DNA from: Pseudonocardiales bacterium
GTDB taxonomy: Bacteria > Actinomycetota > Actinomycetes > Mycobacteriales > Jatrophihabitantaceae
Direction of reading: 5' to 3'
Length of the DNA: 33,386 bases
NCBI GenBank assembly: GCA_003243915.1
Contig: QHCC01000045.1
Coordinates: 1 to 33,386 of the forward strand
Shown here: piece after piece, positions 22,635 to 29,940 of the stretch
Numbering within the stretch: position 1 is the first letter of the stretch
Layout: every line of letters begins with the position of its first letter
Program-made: the position numbers and the translations under genes
Notes under the pieces: model-generated
Seen by the model: only the letters and a program-made list of their open reading frames with translations
The model's database searches: none
Told to the model about the DNA's origin: nothing

Positions 22635-23861
22635 TCAGTCGACGAGTGCCTGGGTGACCAGCTGACGCAAGTTGGTGCGCAGTGGATGCGTCGACGACGG
22701 CAGGAGCTGGGTGAAGAACAGCAGGGTCGTCTGCTCGACCGGGTCGATCGAGAACGCGGTGCTGGCCGCGCCACCCCAGCCGTACTCGCCGGCATTGCCC
22801 GCGGTGCCGGCCCAGGCCGGATCGAGCACCACGGAGAACCCCAGGCCGAAGCCCATGCCACGCAGCGGCACCTCGGCATAGAGCGGCTGACCGAACTGCT
22901 CGAGATCGGCGCCCCCTGGCAGGTGGTTGCGCGTCATGTAGGCGAGGGTCCGTGGGCCGAGCAGGCGCACGCCGTCGAGTTCGCCGCCGCGGCGCAGCAA
23001 CTGCGTGAACCGGTGGTAGTCGTGTGCGCTGGACACCAGCCCGGCACCACCGGAGAGCAGCGTGCGCTGCAGGGTTGCGGCCCCCAGCGCGTCGCCGGGC
23101 ACCATCCCGTCTGGCGCGGCCAGATACAGCCGGGCCAACCGGTCAGCCTGTCCCGCAGGCACGCCGAATGACGTGTCGTGCATGCCGAGTGGGTCCAGGA
23201 TGTGCTCGGCGAAGTACTCGTCCAGGCGCTGGGCGCTGATCACCTCGACGACCCGGCCGAGCACGTCGGTGGCGACGGAGTACGCCCATTCGGCACCGGG
23301 CTGGAACAACAGCGGAACCCCCGCCCAGATGTCGCACGCGCCCGCGAGGTCGACACCGGGGGGATAGGCCCACTCGAACCCGGCCGCCCGGTACAGCGCG
23401 TCGGCCGGGTGCCTTCGGTGAAAGCCGTAGGTCAGCCCGGCGGTGTGGCTGAGCAGATGACCCATCCGCACCGGCTCGGTCGCCGGCACGGTCACCTGTT
23501 TGAGGTCCGATCCGCCCGCGAAAACCCGGACGTCGGCAAAGGACGGGATGAACCGGCTCACCGGGGTGCTCAGCTCGAACAACCCCTGTTCGTAGAGCAT
23601 CATCGCGGCGACGGATGTGACCGGCTTGGTCATCGAGTAGATCCGGAACAGCGAGTCCGCCTGCAACGCGATGCGGTCCTCGACATGCTGCCAGCCGCCG
23701 ATGGCGAGATGCGCGACACGACCATGACGAGTGACGGCGACGAGGTAACCGGGCAGCAGGCCCTCGTCCACGTAGCGCTGCAGGTAGGCGTCGATGCGGG
23801 CGAGCCGGGTCGCGTCGAAACCGACCTCCGCAGGCTCAACCTCGACGGCAAGTGCGGTCAT
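22635..23861 (-). CDS. Serine hydrolase of the class C beta-lactamase/EstB family
   Basis: This 408-residue protein has the catalytic S-x-x-K motif SMTK (Ser76, Lys79) within FRIYSMTKPVTSVAAMMLYE, a Y-x-N equivalent Tyr194 in AEWAYSVATDVLG, and a third motif region YGWGGAASTAFSIDP in place of KTG. It matches the EstB-like esterase/penicillin-binding-protein family rather than a true beta-lactamase. There is no signal peptide, so it is probably intracellular. Start ATG 23861 lies 4 bp after the SRPBCC stop, making a likely operon. The substrate is unknown. Confidence 0.9.
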   Translation of the reverse strand: MTALAVEVEPAEVGFDATRLARIDAYLQRYVDEGLLPGYLVAVTRHGRVAHLAIGGWQHVEDRIALQADSLFRIYSMTKPVTSVAAMMLYEQGLFELSTPVSRFIPSFADVRVFAGGSDLKQVTVPATEPVRMGHLLSHTAGLTYGFHRRHPADALYRAAGFEWAYPPGVDLAGACDIWAGVPLLFQPGAEWAYSVATDVLGRVVEVISAQRLDEYFAEHILDPLGMHDTSFGVPAGQADRLARLYLAAPDGMVPGDALGAATLQRTLLSGGAGLVSSAHDYHRFTQLLRRGGELDGVRLLGPRTLAYMTRNHLPGGADLEQFGQPLYAEVPLRGMGFGLGFSVVLDPAWAGTAGNAGEYGWGGAASTAFSIDPVEQTTLLFFTQLLPSSTHPLRTNLRQLVTQALVD

Positions 23862-23865
23862 CGCA

Positions 23866-24330
23866 TCAGCCCGTCACTTCCCGGCGGGAGAGGTGATCGC
23901 GCAAGCCGCGCTCGCCGGCCTGCATCATCCGATCGTGATTGAACCGCAGCACTGGACGCGCCAGTGGTCCGGCCAGCCGGATCAGTGCCTTGCGCACGAC
24001 CACGTCCTCGTCGAAGACCGCCAGTGTGCCGGAGCCGTCCGGGGTGATCGTCCACTGGCTCGAGCCGGCCAGGTCGCCGTCCAGGGTGGCGCGCAGGATC
24101 CGGTCTGCGCCGTCCTCGACCTCACGCCGGATCAGGAAGACCAGGTCGTAGGGCAGCAGGCTGCGGCAGCGCAGCTCACCGGAGGCGTCGTCGAGTTGCC
24201 GGGCCGCATGCACCTGCGGCCACCACGACGGGTAGCTCGCCACATCGGCGAGCGTGGCGTACACCTGGTCGGCGTGGGCTGCGATGCGCCACTCGGAGCG
24301 GAACAGGTAGCGATCTGCGGGCGTGCCCAT
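23866..24330 (-). CDS. SRPBCC/polyketide-cyclase-like lipid-binding protein
   Basis: The 154-residue protein has the START-like opening YLFRSEWRIAAHADQVYATL, then VASYPSWWPQVHAARQLDD. SQWTITPDGSGTLAVFDEDV follows in the beta-sheet, and a long C-terminal helix ends RGLRDHLSRREVTG. Members bind hydrophobic ligands in a deep pocket. The promoter region is divergent from the mutase gene. It is upstream of the hydrolase with a 4-bp gap, so the two may act together. No catalytic residues can be named. Confidence 0.85.
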   Translation of the reverse strand: MGTPADRYLFRSEWRIAAHADQVYATLADVASYPSWWPQVHAARQLDDASGELRCRSLLPYDLVFLIRREVEDGADRILRATLDGDLAGSSQWTITPDGSGTLAVFDEDVVVRKALIRLAGPLARPVLRFNHDRMMQAGERGLRDHLSRREVTG

Positions 24331-24430
24331 GACTACGTATCCAACGTCAAGGGGTTCGCAGCGTTAAGGCAGGGGTGCGAAGTCGGACACAGTGCCGCTG
24401 ATCAGCAGGTGAGTGCCCGGTGACCTGAAA

Positions 24431-24454
24431 TAGACTCGGGGCATCGCCTGGAGG
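24431..24454 (+). promoter_or_regulatory. -10 element and ribosome site of the mutase gene
   Basis: TAGACT (24431-24436) could be the -10 box. GGAGG (24450-24454) lies eight bases before ATG 24463 and decides this start over GTG 24454. A 6-bp inverted repeat, TTCGCA/TGCGAA, lies upstream at 24355-24381. Confidence 0.5.
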
Positions 24455-24462
24455 TGCCGCTC

Positions 24463-26478
24463 ATGCCCTACCCGCACGATGACGAGCGCGATCCCGCTTG
24501 GGTGATGCGGACCTATGCCGGGCATTCCTCGGCGCTGGAGTCGAACGCGCTCTACCGCGGCAACCTGGCCAAGGGTCAGACCGGTCTGTCGGTGGCCTTC
24601 GACCTGCCGACCCAGACGGGCTACGACCCCGACGCGGAGTTGGCCCGGGGCGAGGTCGGCAAGGTCGGCGTACCCGTCTCGCACGTGGGCGACCTGCGGG
24701 CGCTGTTCGACGGCCTGCCGATGGACCAGATGAACACCTCGATGACGATCAACGCGCCCGCGATGTATCTGCTCGCTCTGTACCTGACCGTCTCCGACGA
24801 GCACGCCCAGGCAGCGGGCATCGACCAGGACGAACTGCGGGCCCGGCTGGCGGGCACCACGCAGAATGACATTGTCAAGGAGTACCTGTCGCGGGGCACC
24901 TACGTCTTCCCGCCCGGCCCGTCACTGCGGCTGATCACCGACATGATCGCCTACACGGTGGCGAAGGTGCCGAAGTGGAACCCGATCAACGTCTGTAGCT
25001 ACCACTTGCAGGAGGCAGGGGCGACGCCGGTTCAGGAGGTCGCGTTCGCACTGTGCACGGCGATTGCCGTGCTGGATTCGGTGCGCGACTCGGGTCAACT
25101 GCCCAGCGAGAAGTTCGGCGAGGTGGTCGCGCGCATCTCGTTCTTCGTCAACGCCGGCGTGCGCTTCGTCGAGGAGATGTGCAAGATGCGCGCCTTCGGC
25201 GAGCTGTGGGACGAGATCACCCGTGAGCGGTACGGAATCCAGGACGCCAAGCAGAGCCGGTTCCGCTACGGCGTGCAGGTGAACTCACTCGGGCTGACCG
25301 AGGCGCAGCCGGAGAACAATGTCTACCGGATCCTGCTCGAGATGCTGGCCGTGACGGCATCGCGCGACGCCCGGGCCCGCGCCGTGCAGTTGCCGGCCTG
25401 GAACGAGGCGCTGGGCCTGCCGCGGCCCTGGGACCAGCAGTGGTCGCTGCGGATGCAGCAGGTGCTCGCCTACGAGACGGACCTGCTGGAGTACGACGAC
25501 ATCTTCGAAGGGTCCCGGGTGGTGGCCGCGAAGGTCGCCGAGATCAAGGAAGGCGCCCGCGCGGAAATCGAGCACGTCCTGGAACTTGGCGGGGTCGTGG
25601 CCGCGGTCGAGTCCGGCTACCTGAAGTCCGCGCTGGTGTCCTCGCTCGCGCTGCGACGGCGGCGCATCGAGTCCGGTGAGGCCGTCGTCGTCGGCGTGAA
25701 CAGGTTCACCGAGTCCGAGCCCAACCCGCTCGTCGGCGGCGCGGACGGCGGCATCATGACCGTCGACCCGGCGGTCGAGGCGGCGGCCGTCACGGCGATC
25801 CGGGCCTGGCGCGCCGCGCGCGACGGAGCGGCCGTGGACGACGCGATGACGATCCTGCGCGACGCCGCGAAGACCGACACCAATCTCATGCCGGCGTCGC
25901 TGGCCTGCGCCCGCGCCGGCGTGACGATCGGCGAGTGGTGCGGCGTCCTGCGTGAGGTGTTCGGCGAGTACCGCCCGCCGACCGGCCTCGCCGGTGCCAG
26001 CGGAGGCGGCCACCAGGGCGGCCTCAGCGAGGTGCAGGCCCGCGTGCGTGCCCTGGGTGCGGAACTCGGCCGGCCGTTGAAGTTGCTGGTCGGCAAGCCA
26101 GGGCTGGACGGGCACTCCAACGGTGCCGAACAGATCGCGGTGCGGGCCCGCGACGCAGGCTTCGAGGTTGTCTACTCCGGCATCCGGCTCACGCCGGCAC
26201 AGATCGTGGCCTCTGCCGTGCAGGAGGACGTCGACGTGGTCGGCCTGTCCGTGCTGTCCGGCTCGCACCTGTCCGTCGTCCCGGAGGTCGTCGAGGGCCT
26301 GCGCGCTGCCGGGCTCGACGACGTGCCGGTCGTGGTCGGCGGGATCATCCCGCCGGCCGACGCCGCGACGCTGCGCTCCACCGGGGTGGCCCGAGTGTTC
26401 ACACCCAAGGACTTCGCCATCACCGACGTGCTCGGCCAGATCGTCGACGCCATCGATGAGGCCCGCGCTAGCTCCTGA
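24463..26478 (+). CDS. meaA: Ethylmalonyl-CoA mutase (MeaA-type, B12-dependent)
   Basis: This 671-residue protein closely follows Streptomyces MeaA: RTYAGHSSALESNALYRGNL, KGQTGLSVAFDLPTQTGYDP, GTTQNDIVKEYLSRGTYVFP, VQVNSLGLTEAQPENNVYR, then a short linker and a B12-binding domain with KPGLDGHSNGAEQI. His551 in DGHSNG (549-554) is the lower axial cobalt ligand. The reaction rearranges (2R)-ethylmalonyl-CoA to methylsuccinyl-CoA in the ethylmalonyl-CoA pathway of acetyl-CoA assimilation. Isobutyryl- or methylmalonyl-CoA mutase functions are less likely given this motif order. Ccr at the right edge makes its substrate and the adenosyltransferase its cofactor. Confidence 0.93.
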   Translation: MPYPHDDERDPAWVMRTYAGHSSALESNALYRGNLAKGQTGLSVAFDLPTQTGYDPDAELARGEVGKVGVPVSHVGDLRALFDGLPMDQMNTSMTINAPAMYLLALYLTVSDEHAQAAGIDQDELRARLAGTTQNDIVKEYLSRGTYVFPPGPSLRLITDMIAYTVAKVPKWNPINVCSYHLQEAGATPVQEVAFALCTAIAVLDSVRDSGQLPSEKFGEVVARISFFVNAGVRFVEEMCKMRAFGELWDEITRERYGIQDAKQSRFRYGVQVNSLGLTEAQPENNVYRILLEMLAVTASRDARARAVQLPAWNEALGLPRPWDQQWSLRMQQVLAYETDLLEYDDIFEGSRVVAAKVAEIKEGARAEIEHVLELGGVVAAVESGYLKSALVSSLALRRRRIESGEAVVVGVNRFTESEPNPLVGGADGGIMTVDPAVEAAAVTAIRAWRAARDGAAVDDAMTILRDAAKTDTNLMPASLACARAGVTIGEWCGVLREVFGEYRPPTGLAGASGGGHQGGLSEVQARVRALGAELGRPLKLLVGKPGLDGHSNGAEQIAVRARDAGFEVVYSGIRLTPAQIVASAVQEDVDVVGLSVLSGSHLSVVPEVVEGLRAAGLDDVPVVVGGIIPPADAATLRSTGVARVFTPKDFAITDVLGQIVDAIDEARASS

Positions 26479-26586
26479 TCACCTGCCGGGCGTTCTGAGC
26501 TATCTCGTCCCAATCGCTATTGGTCAGAGAGTGCTGATCGCGTCGACCGCGGGTAGCAGAGCTATCCCGGCGCCGGACCCAGGTGG

Positions 26587-27417
26587 TCAGGGATTGAACG
26601 TGTCCGGATCCGGGCCGGTGCGCTCGTCGCGGTTCAGTTCGCTCATCGAGGTGAGGTCGTCGTCGGCGAGTTCGAAATCGAAGACATCGATGTTTTCCTT
26701 GATTCGCGCCGGTGTGACCGACTTCGGGATCACGACGTTGCCGAGCTGGAGGTGCCACCGGATCACGATCTGGGCCGGCGTCTTGCCGTACTTCTCGGCG
26801 AGAGAGGTGACGGTCTGCTCCGACAGCAGCTCGCCGCCCTGGGCCAGCGGCGACCATGCCTCGGTGGCGATGCCGTGCTGGGCGTCGAACCCGCGAAGCA
26901 CATCCTGGGTCAGGTAGGGATGCAGCTCGATCTGGTTCAGCGCGGGCACGAGCTCGGTCTCGTCGAAGAGCCGCTGCAGATGCTCGGGCTGGAAGTTCGA
27001 CACACCTACCGACCGGGCACGTCCGTCGCGCTGGAGCGTCTCGAACGCCTGCCAGGTCTGGACGTAGCGGTCCTTCGCCGGCAGCGGCCAATGGATGAGG
27101 AAGAGGTCCACGTACTCGAGCCCGAGGCGGGCGCGGCTGGCCTCGAATGCGCGCAGCGCCTCGTCGTGCCCGTGGGCGTCGTTGTCGAGCTTGGTCGTGA
27201 TGAACAGCTCGTCGCGCGCGATGCCCGAGTCGGCGATGGCCTTGCCGACGCCCTGCTCGTTGCGGTACATGGCGGCGGTGTCGATTGCGCGGTAGCCCGC
27301 CTCGAACGCCGCACTCACTGCGGCTGCGGTCTCGTCGTTGGGCACCTGGAACACGCCGAAGCCGAGCTGCGGCATGGACGGCCCGGAATTGAGTCTGACG
27401 GTCGGCTGGTCAGCCAT
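26587..27417 (-). CDS. Aldo/keto reductase
   Basis: This 276-residue TIM-barrel enzyme has the complete catalytic tetrad Asp46, Tyr51, Lys76 and His109 in AIDTAAMYRNEQGVG, FITTKLDND and DLFLIHWP. The NADPH-binding end contains VVIPKSVTPARIKENIDVFD. It resembles the actinobacterial 2,5-diketo-gluconate reductase-like group. ATG 27417 has GGAGG eight bases upstream, and a longer frame upstream is not needed. It is divergent from nucS. The 108-bp spacer after meaA (26479-26586) has no gene I trust. The substrate is probably a small carbonyl compound. Confidence 0.93.
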   Translation of the reverse strand: MADQPTVRLNSGPSMPQLGFGVFQVPNDETAAAVSAAFEAGYRAIDTAAMYRNEQGVGKAIADSGIARDELFITTKLDNDAHGHDEALRAFEASRARLGLEYVDLFLIHWPLPAKDRYVQTWQAFETLQRDGRARSVGVSNFQPEHLQRLFDETELVPALNQIELHPYLTQDVLRGFDAQHGIATEAWSPLAQGGELLSEQTVTSLAEKYGKTPAQIVIRWHLQLGNVVIPKSVTPARIKENIDVFDFELADDDLTSMSELNRDERTGPDPDTFNP

Positions 27418-27509
27418 GAAATGCAACCTCCTGGTTGTCGCGTCCCTACCTACTACCCATCCTGGGCCGTGAACATTCCCTCCGGTCGGCACCGGTAACG
27501 TGCCCGGCT

Positions 27510-28181
27510 GTGCGCCTCGTCATCGCCCGCTGCAGCGTCGACTACGTCGGCCGGCTGACCGCGCACCTCCCGCTCGCGACGCGGCTGCTCGTAGTCAAGG
27601 CCGACGGTTCGGTGCTCGTGCACTCCGACGGCGGCTCCTACAAGCCGCTGAACTGGATGAGCCCGCCCTGCCTGCTGCGCGAGAGTGTCACCGACGGGTC
27701 GGCGACGTGGACGGTCACCAACAGGGTCGGGGAGCAGCTGATCATCACGATCGAAGCCGTGCTGCACGACTCTGCCCACGACCTGGGCGTGGATCCCGGC
27801 CTGGTCAAGGACGGCGTCGAGGCGCACCTGCAGAAGCTGCTCGCCGAGCACATCCACACGCTCGGCGCCGGTTACCGGTTGGTCCGCCGCGAGTACCCCA
27901 CCCCGATCGGCCCGGTCGACATCATGGCACGCGACCCGAATGGGGTGGCCGTCGCCGTCGAGATCAAACGCCGCGGTGAGATAGACGGTGTCGAGCAGCT
28001 CACCCGCTATCTGGAGTTGCTCAACCGCGACCCGCTGCTCGCCCCGGTGCGCGGCGTCTTCGCCGCGCAGGAGATCAAGCCGCAGGCGCGCACCCTGGCC
28101 GAGGACCGCGGCATCGCCTGCCTGGTGCTGGACTACGACCTGCTGCGTGGCATCGACAACATCGAGGACCGGCTGTTCTAG
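27510..28181 (+). CDS. nucS: Mismatch-specific endonuclease NucS/EndoMS
   Basis: The 223-residue protein has an N-terminal DNA-binding domain ([33 protein letters not shown]) and a C-terminal nuclease domain. The D-En-x-K active site is visible as [31 protein letters not shown]. The C-terminus EDRLF resembles the sliding-clamp binding tail of NucS proteins. It performs mutSL-independent mismatch repair in actinobacteria. GTG 27510 is chosen, and TAACGT lies eight bases upstream, so it may be leaderless. Its placement downstream of murA matches the mycobacterial order (nucS is Rv1321). Confidence 0.95.
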   Translation: MRLVIARCSVDYVGRLTAHLPLATRLLVVKADGSVLVHSDGGSYKPLNWMSPPCLLRESVTDGSATWTVTNRVGEQLIITIEAVLHDSAHDLGVDPGLVKDGVEAHLQKLLAEHIHTLGAGYRLVRREYPTPIGPVDIMARDPNGVAVAVEIKRRGEIDGVEQLTRYLELLNRDPLLAPVRGVFAAQEIKPQARTLAEDRGIACLVLDYDLLRGIDNIEDRLF

Positions 28182-28223
28182 AGCGGGGGCTGTCGGACGG
28201 CGCACCGAGTCCCAGGTGCTCGT

Positions 28224-28252
28224 CCGTATTCTGTACCACGTCTGTATTACGG
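28224..28252. repeat. Imperfect inverted/direct repeat in the nucS-aldehyde dehydrogenase spacer
   Basis: CCGTATT (28224-28230) and ATTACGG (28246-28252) are inverse complements at six of seven positions. TCTGTA also occurs twice (28230-28235 and 28241-28246). It may be an operator. The rest of the spacer 28182-28369 shows no gene. Confidence 0.3.
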
Positions 28253-28369
28253 TGACCGCGACGCACGTCGACGGATCGCCCTGCGGCCACCATACGTTCG
28301 TAGTACAGATCCGGGAGGTCCTACCAGCCCCATGTCCTTGGCGACGTCGAGCAGTTGACCGCGCGCTTG

Positions 28370-28381
28370 TACGGTGGCGCG
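28370..28381 (+). promoter_or_regulatory. Putative leaderless -10 element of the aldehyde dehydrogenase
   Basis: TACGGT (28370-28375) is followed by GGCGCG and ATG 28382, with no purine-rich ribosome site. Confidence 0.45.
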
Positions 28382-29869
28382 ATGACCGTGACCGCTGCCC
28401 CGCCCACCACCTTCGATTCGCTGGATCCGGCCACCGGGTCCGTCGTCGCGGCGTTCCCCGTCGACACCTCCGAGGACGTCGCGGCGGCGGTCGAACGCGC
28501 CCGGCCGGCCGCGGACTGGTGGCGCGACCTCGGCTTCGACGGGCGCAAGAAGCGGCTGCGGGCGTGGCGCTCGATCATCGCCTCCCGGCTGGACGAGTTC
28601 GCCGAGCTGATCCATCGCGAGAACGGCAAGCCGATCTTCGACGCGATCGGCGAGCTGTCGATCGCGATCGAGCACCTGGACTGGGCCTCGGGTGCGGCTG
28701 CGAAGGTGCTGGGGCGCCGCCGCGTCGGATCGGGGTTGCTCGCCATGAACCAGTCCGCGAGCATCGAGTACCTGCCCTACGGCGTCGTCGGCGTGATCGG
28801 CCCGTGGAACTACCCGGTGCACACGCCGATGGGCTCGATCTCCTACGCACTGGCGGCCGGGAATGCCGTCGTGTTCAAGCCCAGCGAATTCACCCCGGCG
28901 ATCGGCAAGTGGTTGGTCGACACCTTCGCCGAGGTCGTTCCGGAACAGCCCGTTTTCCAGCTGGTGACGGGCTTCGGTGCCACCGGCAACGCCCTGTGCA
29001 CCGCCGGGGTGGGCAAGCTCGCGTTCACCGGCTCGACCGCCACCGGCAAGAAGGTGATGGCCGCCTGCGCACCAACGCTCACCCCGGTCGTCATTGAGTG
29101 CGGCGGCAAGGACGCCCTGATCGTGGCCGCCGATGCCGACGTCGGCGCGGCGGTCGACGCTGCAGTGTGGGGCGGCCTGTCCAACGCCGGCCAGACTTGC
29201 GCGGGTGTCGAGCGGGTGTACGCGGTGGCCTCGGTGTACGACGAGTTCGTGGCCGGGGTGACCCGGGCAGCCGCCAAGATCCGCGGTGGCGCCGACGCAA
29301 GCGCCGACTACGGACCGATCACCATGCCCAGTCAGGTCGAGATCATCCGTCAGCACATCGACGGCGCGATTGCCGACGGTGGGCGCGCGATCGTCGGAGG
29401 CGCGGACTCCGTCCATGCGCCTTTCGTGCAACCCGTGGTGCTCGTTGATGTGCCGGAGCATTCCGCGGCCGTGCAGGAGGAGACGTTCGGCCCCACGATC
29501 ACGATCGCCAAGGTCCGCGATGAGGCCGAGGCGATCGAGCGGGCCAACGCCAGTCGCTACGGGCTGGGCGCGGCGGTGTTCAGCGCCAATCGCGGCCGCG
29601 AGATCGCCGAACAGCTCTCCTGCGGGTGCGTCAGCATCAACTCGGCCATCTCCTTCGCGATGGTGCCCGAACTCCCGTTCGGCGGCGTGCGCGACTCCGG
29701 CTTCGGCCGCATTCACGGCGCCGATGGGCTGCGCGAGTTCGCCTGGCCACGCAGCGTCACTTCGGTCCGCTTTCCAGCACCGCTGAAGGTGACGACGTTC
29801 CAGCATCCGAAGTACGCCCGCGTACTGGTGACCAAGATGGTCCGGGCCCGCTGGGGGCGCAGTCGTTGA
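28382..29869 (+). CDS. NAD(P)-dependent aldehyde dehydrogenase
   Basis: This 495-residue enzyme has the oxyanion Asn143 in GPWNYPVHTPMG, cofactor motif FKPSEFTP, FTGSTATGKKV, catalytic Glu239 in VIECGGKDALIV and nucleophile Cys273 in SNAGQTCAG. The late motifs EETFGPTITI and LPFGGVRDSGFGRIHGADG are intact. It oxidises an aldehyde to an acid or CoA-independent product. Succinate-semialdehyde or a fatty aldehyde is possible, and no narrow substrate can be read. The last 25 residues, with FQHPKYARVLVTKMVRARWG, are a basic extension. It lies upstream of the double 3-hydroxyacyl-CoA dehydrogenase, separated by a 13-bp inverted repeat. Confidence 0.93.
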   Translation: MTVTAAPPTTFDSLDPATGSVVAAFPVDTSEDVAAAVERARPAADWWRDLGFDGRKKRLRAWRSIIASRLDEFAELIHRENGKPIFDAIGELSIAIEHLDWASGAAAKVLGRRRVGSGLLAMNQSASIEYLPYGVVGVIGPWNYPVHTPMGSISYALAAGNAVVFKPSEFTPAIGKWLVDTFAEVVPEQPVFQLVTGFGATGNALCTAGVGKLAFTGSTATGKKVMAACAPTLTPVVIECGGKDALIVAADADVGAAVDAAVWGGLSNAGQTCAGVERVYAVASVYDEFVAGVTRAAAKIRGGADASADYGPITMPSQVEIIRQHIDGAIADGGRAIVGGADSVHAPFVQPVVLVDVPEHSAAVQEETFGPTITIAKVRDEAEAIERANASRYGLGAAVFSANRGREIAEQLSCGCVSINSAISFAMVPELPFGGVRDSGFGRIHGADGLREFAWPRSVTSVRFPAPLKVTTFQHPKYARVLVTKMVRARWGRSR

Positions 29870-29870
29870 G

Positions 29871-29919
29871 CGATAGTGGTTCGGTGACTGGCTCAGCGGC
29901 GGCGAGCGAACCACTATCG
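29871..29919. repeat. 13-bp perfect inverted repeat between ALDH and hydroxyacyl-CoA dehydrogenase
   Basis: CGATAGTGGTTCG (29871-29883) and CGAACCACTATCG (29907-29919) are exact inverse complements with a 23-nt spacer. It starts one base after the ALDH stop and ends 21 bases before the next start. It could be an attenuator/terminator or an operator with two distant half-sites. Confidence 0.7.
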
Positions 29920-29940
29920 GCGATCGGGCAGACTGAGGTC

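Noticed and set aside
26468-26530. Minus-strand peptide NSDWDEIAQNARQVIRS after the mutase gene
   Set aside because: It looks protein-like but it is short, overlaps the mutase stop, and the longer frame is antisense to the aldo/keto reductase in a different register.
28247-29914. 555-codon minus-strand frame antisense to the aldehyde dehydrogenase
   Set aside because: It is a mirror of a well supported gene with no family motif. Only its tail upstream of the gene (GQLLDVAKDMGL) was noted separately.
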